Below, piece after piece: positions 23,361 to 34,140 of a stretch of 64,000 nt of DNA (its first letter is position 1; every line of letters begins with the position of its first letter). The stretch lies in contig NW_023998415.1 in the NCBI RefSeq assembly GCF_014805625.2, forward strand, positions 31,475,581 to 31,539,580, written 5' to 3'. A program made the position numbers and the translations under genes. The DNA is from Glossina fuscipes (Eukaryota > Arthropoda > Insecta > Diptera > Glossinidae). Below the pieces are notes generated by a model that worked only from the letters and a program-made list of their open reading frames with translations, made no database searches and was not told the DNA's origin.

Positions 23361-25963
23361 ATATAAAAATGCAGACAATTTTGTGTCATATTGTTTGGCT
23401 GTGATTTAAAATCAAGTTAAATAGTTGAGATATGACAAGAAAGATTTCACATTTTCAAAAATTTTTAGCTTGCAAACTAAAGTTTTTAATTGCAATTTGT
23501 TGTTAAGCAAAGTTCGTTTTTATTTTTATCTTTTGTCTTTTCTATTCCTGTAGTTCCGGCTTTCAGACATTATTGTCTGTTAGGTTGTCTCATTTATTCT
23601 AGTTCGTATTCCGAGTTTCTGGTTACATGGAAAGATGTGTTTTTTTTTTTTTTTTTTTAATTTTTTGTGGATTTATATAAAAGGTTTTTTTTTTTTTTGT
23701 TTTTTCTGTTTATGAAAACTTCACTTTTTAACATGAAGGAACAGCAACGCCGGTCGATTGGTCGAGTATCTAGCGCTGTTGCTATGCTAATGAATTTCAA
23801 GTGTGGTTGCAATGGTAAACCGCCTAAAACAAAAAACAAGAAAAATTACCCGAGTTTTGATAAACAGACTGAACAGCAACACCAAACCAAAAAAAAGTCA
23901 TGGAAAAGAAAAAGTTTTACTAAAATTGCTGCATCACAGCAATCTGTTCAAGGCTTTTTTTTCTTCGCTTTTTATTTGCAATAATTTAACGAGCCGTAAT
24001 AGAACAGAATGCAGCAGGACACAATTCAGTTAAAACGCACACTCAACTGGCAAACACAACATCAAAAAAAAAAAAAAAAAAAAGAAAAAAAATAAGTCAT
24101 AGAAAGCGATAGCTTGTATAAATGAAGAATAACTTTGGCAAAAAAGAAAAGCAAAATATATAGTCGAAGATAATTGCACTGAGGAGCGGGAATAGAAGGA
24201 AAACAAAAAAAGTAGAAAGATAGTACGTAAAAAACTGAAGACAACAATAAGACTTCCAAAGGATTCTTATTTGAATAAACTAAAAGGACAAAACAAACAC
24301 CAAAAATTAAAAAAAAAAAAATAAATAAATAAAAATAATTTCCATTTATATGAGGTTTTTATTTAGCAATTAAAAAGATTAAACAAAAAGAAATACTAAA
24401 ATCTCTTAATTCTGCATTCTTATCGGTAAACATACAGAATCAATGAAATAATGATTGCAGTCATATCGCCGTGATAATAAATTTTCATTTTAGCAAGAGA
24501 TGCGCCAATTAATTGCTATTGCGAAATTCACTTAGCATAACCGGCAAACCAATTTACATAAAAAAATCATATAATAATCCATAGGCATGCATGCAGCATA
24601 TAATTATGTGCCAACACAATGGATTGCGTACAAACTCGTCATCATATCAACTCCTTTATCCTTGTAATAGGGGAAAAGTGATCCTTTTTATAGTTAGTTG
24701 GTAAGTATAAAAGGCTTGGCTGCATTGACTCTTGAATTGATCAGAATATAAGCACAACAACAATCTTATCGAAAGCATCTCTGATTTTTCACCCCTTGAC
24801 CTCGTCCTTCAGTACTTGTGCTCACAGTTTCGGCTTGCTTAAGCTATTGGGCCTTAAAACGACCGGCATCAGGTCTCGAATTGCAAATGAACCGAATAAT
24901 AGTTAAAGCGAAACGCGAAACAATCAAGAAATATTGCAGAATTCTTTTGATCCGAAAATAATCCTAATATTCAGGACCCTAAGTTTTTCATATATTCGTT
25001 TAACGGGGCGATGAGTATCCGAGATTCGTTTTTATATCAATTATTACTTTTTTTTTGATATACGAACGATAAACGACATTATATCGCACGCATTTATGCA
25101 TCTTCTCTCATATAATCGCATATTGACACGTAAAAGCGCAATAACAGCGCTTTCAAAACATTGCAATTATCTGTTGGGCTTTCGTGCTCGTCGTTCGATT
25201 CAATTGAATTATTATTATTGATTAATTTTATTAAAATATGACAAGTCAACGGCATGTTTGTAAAACAATACCCCGGTCATGATAATGAGGGAACGTTAAT
25301 CATATTACTGCTGAGTTTTATTATTATTTTTTTTTTTTTGTTATTTACGCTGTTTTATTCTCTTAAAATATAATTAATACATGTTTGTTACGCGTAAAAT
25401 GCGAAACTCAAAATTAACATTTAATCAAGTCGGGATGGTGCGCGCACGCGCTTCTATTTATATGAGTTTAGGCGGATTGTGAAGCCTAGTAGCATCCTCA
25501 TGATAATACGTTAAAAAAGAAATCGCCCTTAACACCACGCCTTCATAAAGTGGGAAATTTTCTTTTCTCAACTTCCATTGATAACATGATGAAGACGACT
25601 TTCTCTATTATAGTTTTTGTTTAGCGATTGTGGTCGCTTTAGCTCGCGTTTGTCAAGATTTTCAATAGAACATAGTCCCCTCTATGGGATAGGGAACTGA
25701 ATTGAAGATGTCAACTATAAAACTGAAATGGAACGTTATTTGGCGATCGCCTTTCTTCTTCTTGGCAAACACTTTCTGAAGTAGAATTTTCCTTTCTTGC
25801 GAGTAAGTAACACTGGATGGAGGATTAGATGCTTTGTTAAGTTCTAGCGGGAGTGATCCTATCCTAATCACAACCAAATTTAATGATGAAAGCATATCAG
25901 CTGTCTTCTTAAAATTCGGAAAATCAAAAACAAAAAAAAAAAAAAAAACAAAAAAATAAGCGG

Positions 25964-26155
25964 GTGATTGAACGTCTGATGCGCTTAATAAAGCGGGGCC
26001 GGCAAGGTTTGAATCATAAACCCATAAAGTGTCAAGTTCGGAATTTATTGTGCAGTAGCTGTAATAAATATTCTCTCGTTCGCGAAAACGAACATATCGC
26101 CTACAAATGGGCAAAGGAATTGGAAGATGGTCCAAACCACAACAAACCGCACTGA
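25964..26155 (+). pseudogene. Small cysteine-motif ORF (copy 2), unidentified family
   Basis: The frame of about 63 residues contains KCQVRNLLCSSCNKYSLVRE followed by NEHIAYKWAKELEDG. It aligns residue by residue with the ORF at 17143-17400, keeping K-C, L-C-S-x-C, K-Y-S, E-N, I and the spacing to the A-x-E segment. It ends at a TGA before the region holding the third cysteine of copy 1, so it is shorter or truncated. A poly-A run sits just upstream (about 25930-25958) and another just downstream (about 26180-26201). No DINE end blocks flank it closely. Confidence 0.35.
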
Positions 26156-26363
26156 GAACACTTTTACTCGTTACTCAAGAAAAAAAAAAAAAAAAAAAAA
26201 AACGCATAGGATAGACAAAATAACAATTGCGATCATTATTCTAGAGAAATGTAAAAACTCAGCCACCTCTACCCAATTATGGAGAGGGCGAAAACTTGGT
26301 TCTCCCATTTTCTAGTCCTCTTTGCAATAACGGTCATGGATATGGAGAGACAAGTAATTTGTA

Positions 26364-26402
26364 GAAAGAAAGAAGGAAGGTAGGAAGGAAGGAAGGAAGG
26401 AA
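26364..26402. repeat. (GAAG)n/(AAGG)n tetranucleotide array
   Basis: Purine-rich tetranucleotide units run uninterrupted from AAAGAAAGAAGG into repeated GGAA units. Confidence 0.9.
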
Positions 26403-26814
26403 CGACAGATTAATTGGCTGTGCTTGTCAACAAATTTCAACATTTCCGTTCATCTATTATTTCGTCATTATTCCAGTTAAAATTTGATATAAGACATGTT
26501 CTTGCCTTTTCTGCATCTTGCGTTGATTTTCTTCTTTAACCGAGATCATGCGTCTATACATTCGTACATTCATCTCTGCCGTTATGTACATGTCTTTCGA
26601 TCCACGCAGCCGTTGAGCACTTGGGCTTGTCCACTCCTCCGTCTATTTATACATTAGTACGTAAGCTCATCTGTCCTTTCATTCACTCACCTATGCGCCC
26701 GCGCAACTATCTAATTTTTCTTTAAGCTATTCTTCGGCCTTTGCATTTGCCTTTGTTAGTAATTCGTCAATTTAGCCAACTCATTAGTAAGAATAAAGCA
26801 TTGCTGCACGGTTA

Positions 26815-26860
26815 CGGGTAAATGCGGTTAAGAGCAAATATAATTTTCGCAGCGTTCTTT
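26815..26860 (+). mobile_element. DINE-like end-block fragment
   Basis: GGGTAAATGCGGTTAAGAGC followed by AAATATAATTTTCGCAGCGT parallels the terminal block at 17451-17499 (TTCGGCCACGAGTGAATATA, ATTTTCTTGCTTG). A pyrimidine-rich tract lies upstream at 26560-26770 but no clear start block, so the copy is degraded. Confidence 0.35.
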
Positions 26861-27572
26861 AAGATTAATTTGCTACATTTGTAATAATTTATTATTATAT
26901 ACTCACATGTATCTGTTTACTTTGGTTCTCGCATTTCGCATTTCGCATTTCAAATATCGGTAAGTTAGCGAGTGATTTTATGCTTTTGATTCAAATTGTA
27001 AATTGCAAATGGTATAAAGCGTATAACATGGTGAACATGGGTATTGTCAACTATCAACAAAATAAACACACTTTTACAATCTGTTTATATATGTGATATA
27101 TTTTGACAGTGTATGCATAAGCAAGGCAGTGTTTGCATGACATCAATATAAATTTATGCAGAAAGCATTCATATGTTAATACCCGCGTAAATATTTGCTA
27201 TAAGTAAACTCAATGCATTTTTATTTGTACATGTCCAGAGAGAATAATAGAATTGTTACGTACTTTTACTTACTATAGTAATTTAGAAATTAATTTGTCA
27301 TTTTAGGAAATTAAAAACTCGATATTAGTGAAAACACTGCATTAAACTCTTTCTTCGACAATTTACAATCGCAATTAATCCAACTGATTAGGTATCTGTG
27401 GATAGACGACGAATAATAAATTGTTGGGTATCGCAACAATTCGATTACCTTGAGCAAGTGTACAAACTGTCCGCTCAGACCATAGCTTTGCATCGAAGAG
27501 AATAAAGTTTAACAAAATCCTGGCTTAAAGTGAATAAAATCAATTTATGAGAAAGAAAATTACGGTAATAAC

Positions 27573-27607
<35 letters not shown>

Positions 27608-28400
27608 TTTTTTTGACAAATTCCAAATAATGTAATGATAACATTTAATAGTATTACTATCTATCCTTAACAAATAAAGGAAATATTGGCCCTCTTTGTA
27701 GGAACTACTGATGTGGATCCTATTGACATATACCCAGGCGGTCTAGCGGGATGAGATGGCTTAAGGCTTGAATAATTCGCATATGAATTTCGTAGACATA
27801 AATGTGGAAATGAAAGATATTTGATTTGGTGTGTGTGTGTGAGTGTATGTGTTTGCTCTTATAATAGTAGGCAGTAATCGAGGGGATATTTTGTTTGAAA
27901 AAAATTACAATCATACAGCATTAACATAACACTTATATGCTTTCGGCTAGACAAGGTTCCATTATTGAGTGTTTTCCTAACCAACGCTTAACGCATTATG
28001 TCTCCAGCGATAGTTATAAACGACTCGTGTAAATCGCTCGGAATAATAACTGCAGCTATTCAAATATTCCTCACCACAATTACCATAATACGACATGTAA
28101 GCTTGTCTAATATCTCAAAGGATGACTAAATCCAGAATATTCTTAATAATTTTGTTCTTAACGCACTAACGAGAGGCGAATCTCTGCTTTGCCATATTGA
28201 GCTTATGTTACGAAAGGGAAATGTTTATGGTTACAAGAACACAAACGACTTTTATCAAATTACATTACTAAGCCGGAGAGTCCGCGGTGAAGTTGTGTCA
28301 TTTTAAAATAAATCATGGGATAATTTGTTGTAATCACTCCGTTGAGTAGGATAAGAAACTCATTAGAAACATTCTTTAGTCTTCAAAAATTAAATAATTG
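26861..28400. other. Gene-free AT-rich stretch
   Basis: It holds a poly-A run at about 27576-27604 and a short GT-rich run near 27830. No gene signal was seen. Confidence 0.55.
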
Positions 28401-28402
28401 GC

Positions 28403-29136
28403 TTGCTGTTATTAAGTATGCAAGCGATGTTTAAGGCACTCTGGAAAGGAGGCTTAGTTTTTAAAATGGCTAATCTAAATTTCCCTATTGAACTCACAAA
28501 ACAACACAAAAAAAGTTTCCTAACATCTCGGACTTTCAAAGCTTGCATTGTTGCACGCTCTTTCAAATATGGGCCTATAAGGACCAGAGGCCTTTAAGGA
28601 TCCTTATTCCTTTTATTTTATAACTTATAAGCGTATGATTTTCCGCAATTTAACTAATGGGCCTCGTCCATTTTTCCTGATGGCCTTGCCTATTTTTGCT
28701 TGTGACAGCAATTCTTAGCACTGAAATTATGGCAAGAGGATTATTATCTAATCTATGAAGATCAATGGAAAATATTTTATTGTAATTTATTAAGTGGAAT
28801 ATAATGATAAAACTGTCAAAAAATGCACTTAATGTATTATACTAGAAAATGTTAGGATCGCAGACCAAAAAAATAATTAATTTCCCGCGGAGAAGAAAAG
28901 TAAAATATTTACGTACTGTACTTGACTTCAAGACGAAATTTAAAGACTATATACCTGATATATATATAACTGATAAAGTGAATGTATCAACTTGTATCCG
29001 ATGTCTTTTTATAAATCCGAAATCTAACCTAAAATCTAAAAATGAAATACTCATTTTGAGGTCAATATTTTCTGCTGTTATATACTACGCAGCCCACGTC
29101 TCGTTGATTAGCCCAAATTGCATAATATGCTGTTAA
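28403..29136 (+). mobile_element. jockey-clade non-LTR retrotransposon remnant (reverse transcriptase)
   Basis: Several ordered RT blocks are visible in shifting frames. At 28427-28560 the peptide has FKALWKGGLVFKMANLNFP, then KKSFLTSRTFKA, matching 'AFD.vWH.GLl.Kl...fP' and 'sfL..RtF.v'. At 28676-28715 LMALPIFACDSNS matches the 'FADDTAi' catalytic block with both Asp lost. At 28849-29136 an unbroken frame has KVKYLRTVLDFKTKFKDYIP, then LKSKNEILILRSIFSAVIYY and AAHVS. This is the RT thumb 'iKYLGv.LD..l.f..Hi' and 'nKl.lY..i..pvi.YaapvW'. The order, spacing and YAA motif fit jockey-type elements. Stops and the lost DD make it dead. Upstream RT and the endonuclease were not recognisable. Confidence 0.72.
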
Positions 29137-30967
29137 CGCTAATATATATCCTATCATGGTTCTTTTCTACCTCCGGCTTTCAATTGATTTTTGAGAAGGT
29201 GAACCAGTTCATATAGTACATACATACATATGTACATAATTCCAATAGCAGATGTCTTCATTCAGATTTTGCATAAGCGTCATCTTAAGCATAAGTAGCA
29301 TAGTAGTCGTTTTAATTAAAAATTAAACACGTGTTTCCTAACATCTTCTTCGAATGAAATTATTTTACATATTACAGCACTCAATAAGTCTCCTACCTAA
29401 TTTGCTGTTTTTTTACAATCTCATTATTCAATATTAACTATTGATCCTTTGGCTCTTCTTCAAGACAGTCAAGGAATATTATATCAAGTGCACCGAAAAA
29501 TACGGACACCGTAACCTTGCCAGTCTATTTTCCTCGCTGGTTACCGATTTGACTCTGGAGTGCAGTGATGATTCCATGTCTCATCTGTTTTCACCGATTG
29601 TTTCTATTTCGCCCAAACGGCGAAAAAACAGGTTGTTGTTTTTCGTCGAAGGCAGAAATTAGAGTAACCGTGCTACCCACTTCGTACAAGCGTATCTAGT
29701 GGATAGAAATTGATGCAAAATGTTTGATGGGTTGCCTTTTAATATTTCCGGAACTGTCAGTTATCTCAGACAACTTCAACAACATCATTTTGCGGTCATT
29801 CAAAATGATTTTGTGCAAAAAGGAGGAACTTCGAATTTCAGGCGACTAGACTGTTCACCATTATCGGCGTCGATATGATTTTGAAATTCTTTCAACTCAC
29901 TCACACATTTATTTCTTCGACAGTCAAGTGTGACTGTAACATTTTCCAAACTAATACTGATCGTTAACGGTATTTTTTCTCATCAAAATGCAATGCTTAA
30001 TCAATAAACCATCCAGCAATCATATGGATCTGTCAACAGTCATGCTGTATATGTGACAAGTCAGAGACTTAGTGAGCCAATATGACATGTTAAAATTAAA
30101 AATTTTCTTAATAGAAATTTAGTTGACAAAGAATTACAAATTAAATGGAAATGTAAAAAGCATAAATAATGTAAATAAATGAAATGAAAATTTTTGCAAA
30201 AAAAAAAAAAAACAAAAAATGAGAGCACGACAGCCATTGTCACGAGGCGTGTTTCGTTCAAGCGGGTCTGGGGACCATGGTCCCGATTGCGAATTAATAC
30301 AATAAGTAACTAAAATAAATAAAGAAAAAAAAAAAAAATGTAATATAAATAAAAATATTTAATCTTCTACATGTTTATATCTAAAGAAATGTGTAGAAAT
30401 TGTGCGATGGGTGTGAAATGAAAAAGTTCAACTTTTGATTAAAAAATTAATTTATTATAATTAGTAAAAAATCTTGGCGATTTCGTAGAAACTTCTAATG
30501 AGACGAATGGAAATTGTATGGACGGCTATGGAATGGAAATTGTGTGTGAAGAAGAATGGGGTTGAAGTTTTAAAATGCGTTATAGATATGCATTTTTTAT
30601 TAACATATATATGGGCCAAAAATCGTTAGCACCCAATTAGTAGATTATATCTGCTTTCGTCTATTTACTAAATGTCTTCGGGTTAAGTTGCAAAACCATT
30701 GTCAAATGTTTAAACCTGTTAATGTCTGTCAAGGAATAATTATTTTCATTGTTAATTGACTTACTTCAATGTTGAAGGTGTATGCACAACATTTGTGCAA
30801 TTGGTCCTTGCAGCTATTTCATTTATATTCATTTTTCTTTTTTTGTGTGAAAACTTCTTTAATTTTTCCTATTATGCTTTTTGTTTAAAAAATGACTGCT
30901 GCATTTTTATCGCACGGATCTTGTAAAATAAAAAAGCACATTTTCTTTATTGTATTCGTTGTATTCG

Positions 30968-30968
<1 letters not shown>

Positions 30969-31011
<43 letters not shown>
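30969..31011. repeat. (TG)n microsatellite
   Basis: Twenty-one uninterrupted TG dinucleotides. Confidence 0.95.
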
Positions 31012-31014
<3 letters not shown>

Positions 31015-31373
31015 GTTCCATATTAAAATACAATTTGCAGCCAAGTGCCGGAAACCATAAGTTATATACATGTTAAGCTACAAACATCATTCTCTTTACC
31101 CCATTATCTATCTCTCTCTATCACTCACTTTGTCAGTGTAGCTCTCTCTTCGCTTTTCTTTCATTCTATATTAAGCTTTTCGGCTTTATAAGGAAAAATA
31201 ATATGGTGTATATAGTATGTTAAGGCAATATAACTAACACTCATACATATGTAAATGAAACAGTAGTTATTTGGAAAAGAAGAGAAAACCTTTCAACCTT
31301 ATTGTCTTGAAATATGCAATGTTAACTTTACATTATAAAAGGATTGTAAAGTATACACATACCAGCGCCCCTC

Positions 31374-31420
31374 TACATACATACATACATACATACATAC
31401 ATACATACATACATACATAC
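31374..31420. repeat. (TACA)n/(CATA)n tetranucleotide array
   Basis: About eleven uninterrupted ACAT-type units. Confidence 0.95.
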
Positions 31421-32439
31421 ACACAGTTATGATGCACATATATAAAAACATATGGGCAAATGTATACACACTCTCGGAATGAATGCCACTACTGTATTGT
31501 ATATTGAATACATACAGATATACATTAGCATATTTTAAACTTATGAAATGTCAAAGAGAAAATGTAATTTTCTTATGTTACTCAATGCGTGTCTGTACAT
31601 ACTTTAAGGTGATGATAGCTAAGAGAGAAGGAGGAAGAGGAAAGAGTGTATATGCAAACAAAAAAAATGGACTGAGTGGGGGGGAGAGGCGGGCGAAAGA
31701 TAGAACGAAAGATAATAATACTACAATAATAATAATAATATAAAAAGGAAAATTTCAATTTTCTTTTGCTCGCACGATAATGCAGAAAATTCACTCTCCT
31801 ACCCTCTCCCCACTTCTAAGTTTTACGAATGTGTTTTCTTTAAATAAGTGCCTGTGTTTGTGCTATAGTGTTTGTCTTAAGGATATTACATGTGAATGAT
31901 ATAAATGCGTAAACAGTGTTGTATGCAATAAATTGTAAAACAAAGAAGCAAAAAAAAAAAACAAACATTCGTTCCGTTGTTAATCCAGAACGAGAGACAG
32001 ATGACGACGACCACGATTACGATGAATGATTTAAATTGATAACTTTTCTTTAGCAAGAGCATTCATTTAAAATATTATTTTAAGGGTGAAAGAAGAACCG
32101 AGCGCCTACTAAAGAACATCAGGACCAGAAAAAATGAAAAAAAAAAAAACAGAAGAAAACTAATTTAACTGAAACAAACAAGTAAAAAAGTACATGGTAT
32201 GGCTTATCACCTTACGTAGTTAGCTTTCTATCAAAATTGATCTATACCTTGCTCAACCTGTCTACTGTTACTAATGAAAATCTATTTTGTGAATATCTCG
32301 CGGATATACGTGCGTGGTTTCTTCCAGCAAATTATTTCCTTTTTCAAACTTAATAGAACTCGAATGGAAGCAAGAATTTGCGACGCATAACAAATACAAT
32401 TCATCGAGATCAGCAAACTTACTAATATGATTAATCAGT

Positions 32440-32640
32440 CAGGGGATGTTTGGCTGTGGTGTGACGGTTAGAAAGAAGCTACGATAGAGAGAGAGGCAGG
32501 GAGAAGCCGCAGCTTGGTGGTCGTGTGCCCGACCGGCTTTTAGCGATCGAGCACTTACCGTCGCCGCGACCATAGAGCAATCACACTCAGAGTATGATCT
32601 ATCGCCCTAGGTATTGAACATAGCTATGTCGACTTGATAG
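32440..32640. other. CpG-rich islet of unknown role
   Basis: This 200-base segment is clearly richer in G+C and CpG than its surroundings. About a dozen CpG fall in 32463-32580, with runs such as GTCGCCGCGACC. It also contains a GAGAG-type run (GATAGAGAGAGAGGC) near 32486. On the minus strand there is a donor-like GTAAGTG at 32558-32552, preceded by a 16-codon open stretch. Neither coding nor regulatory function is established. It could be a promoter or enhancer, a small exon, or old transposon DNA. Confidence 0.35.
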
Positions 32641-33350
32641 CTGCGTTTCTTAACTACTTCAACATGCATTAAGCCAAATTAAATTAAGTTAAGGAATAGG
32701 AGGTAACTCTTTTCTGTTCTACCTTCAGGATAATAAAGTTGCCAAAGAAATGAGAAAAGAAACAAAAGGAATATGTTGTACAATGGAAGAATTGTAGTTA
32801 TAATGAAACGGCATTGTTTTTAAAATCTTGTATCTGTTTATTTATGTTCACCATTTCGTTAAACGCTGAATTAAACTTGCATTCAAGGGCCATTAACGCA
32901 GTCGTCGAAGCAGAGTTACCGAGTGCACATGCGAGTGTTGAGTGTTTGTTATACACGGCTTCTTTAAAGTGTTTGATTTTAAAATTGTTATTTTTCTTCT
33001 CAGAAATGTTCCGTTATTCAGTGTATGTAAAAAACTATTGGAATTTTATATTATTTAAGAGTAAAAGCGAAAGAAACATAGAGCTTAGTTGGAATAAATA
33101 GAACGTATCTGTTGACAGTACAAGCAAATAAAAGATCTATTCGCCCTAACAGGATATTTCGTATCTCCAGCAAATAAAACAGAGTGGCTTAGGTTTTCTT
33201 CAGTTTAGATCGATTAGTAGGCCAATTATAGCTGATTTAAGATTCGAGTTTCAAATAATTCTGAAGTGGATAAAGAAACGGCTGCATAGCTAAATTTTAT
33301 CACAATCTCTCACTGAATAATGCCATGTATGCATTGTAATACACTGTGTA

Positions 33351-33695
33351 ATGTATGCACATTTTCGCACGAACAAAACTAAACTAAAAACCAAAAAAAA
33401 AAAATCAAAATTTTCATTCAATTGTACAATTCCTTTTCAAATTTCATTGCGAAATTCATTGGGAACAAAACGAGTTACACAATCGAAACGTTTATTCAGC
33501 TATTCAGACGCAGACGACAAACCCTTGATCTCTAATTATCAGACTGTGACCGAGTTGCATAACGGTAAGAAAAATGATCCGTCTTTTCATTCTGAATTAC
33601 GCAGCACATTGAACTATGGCAATGGCGATGTGTGCGACAAACGATCGATGCAATACAAGAATGTCATGAATTGCGAATTGAGAGCAATTGAATGA
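33351..33695 (+). CDS. Candidate terminal coding exon, unidentified
   Basis: The 114-codon frame ends in TGA. After a Lys-rich, low-complexity start, the part from about 33420 has mixed, protein-like composition: RLFSYSDADDKPLISNYQTV, then TELHNGKKNDPSFHSELRST, then GDVCDKRSMQYKNVMNCELR. The use of G/C at third positions is well above the local base composition. A possible 3' splice acceptor precedes the polar part (TTTATTCAG ending at 33499, or CAG ending at 33507), and a donor-like GTAAGA lies inside at about 33565. There is no signal peptide or membrane segment. I do not recognise the protein. It is the most gene-like stretch in the window, but could still be a decayed element. Confidence 0.3.
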   Translation: MYAHFRTNKTKLKTKKKKSKFSFNCTIPFQISLRNSLGTKRVTQSKRLFSYSDADDKPLISNYQTVTELHNGKKNDPSFHSELRSTLNYGNGDVCDKRSMQYKNVMNCELRAIE

Positions 33696-34056
33696 CTCAA
33701 GCAGAAGTCAATATATTTAATTGTAAATCGTAGCAGAATAATTAGAGTAAAAGGGGAAATGTAATTTTGTACCAAATTTTTTTAAAATTTCTACTATAAA
33801 TAACAGCAACTCTGGCTTCAGAGTCAGAGTCCGAGTTAGCTGAAGCTTTCAAATTTTATTTTGTTACGTTAAAGTTGGACTCAATGGAAATGATTCCATT
33901 GAACTAAGATTCCTGCAGAGCAGAATCTGGTCGCTTTCTCTCGTTCTTCCGATCAGCTCTTTGGATCATTCTCTATGCAAGTGAACACGCACTGCAACTG
34001 CTTCTTATTTTCGGCTGTTTCAAAAGGAATACCAATTCAAGTTGAATATCTATAGC

Positions 34057-34140
34057 ACGGTAAGGCTGTCTATCAAGCACGCTGCAACACTCCGCCTAAC
34101 ACATTTCCTTATATATTTTCGTCATAAAATGTTAAAAATC
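34057..34140 (+). repeat. Repeat A, copy 5 (partial)
   Basis: 'CACGGTAAGGCTGTCTATCA' and 'TATTTTCGTCATAAAATGTT' match two ordered blocks of copy 3 (ATCGGTAAGGGCTGACT and ATTTTCGTGATAAAATGC). The spacing is shorter, and the ACCCTACA and GAGCCC blocks are not clear. Confidence 0.35.

Larger units (their letters stand above)
17771..25960. other. Long gene-free stretch with simple repeats and pyrimidine-rich tracts
   Basis: I see no supportable gene in about 8 kb. There is an alternating CG/TA tract at 19144-19166, poly-A near 19290-19320, and (TA)n near 19390-19411. Pyrimidine-rich degenerate tracts lie at about 19820-20120 and 21990-22440, and (GT)n at 23317-23360. Poly-T occurs near 23640 and poly-A near 24065-24090. 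Frames of 60-114 residues here are low-complexity or lack motifs. Confidence 0.5.
29137..32439. other. Gene-free stretch with microsatellites
   Basis: No supportable gene is seen. The frame at 29441-29662 (73 residues, CTEKYGHRNLASLFSSLVTD then LTLECSDDSM) has fairly complex composition but no family I recognise. A long (GT)n lies at 30969-31011 and (CATA)n at 31374-31420. Poly-A runs occur near 30198 and 30325. Confidence 0.5.

Noticed and set aside
25662..26135. 157-codon minus-strand ORF
   Set aside because: It passes through a poly-T run (Phe-rich middle) and lies opposite the cysteine-motif ORF, whose plus-strand frame has independent support from its paralogue.
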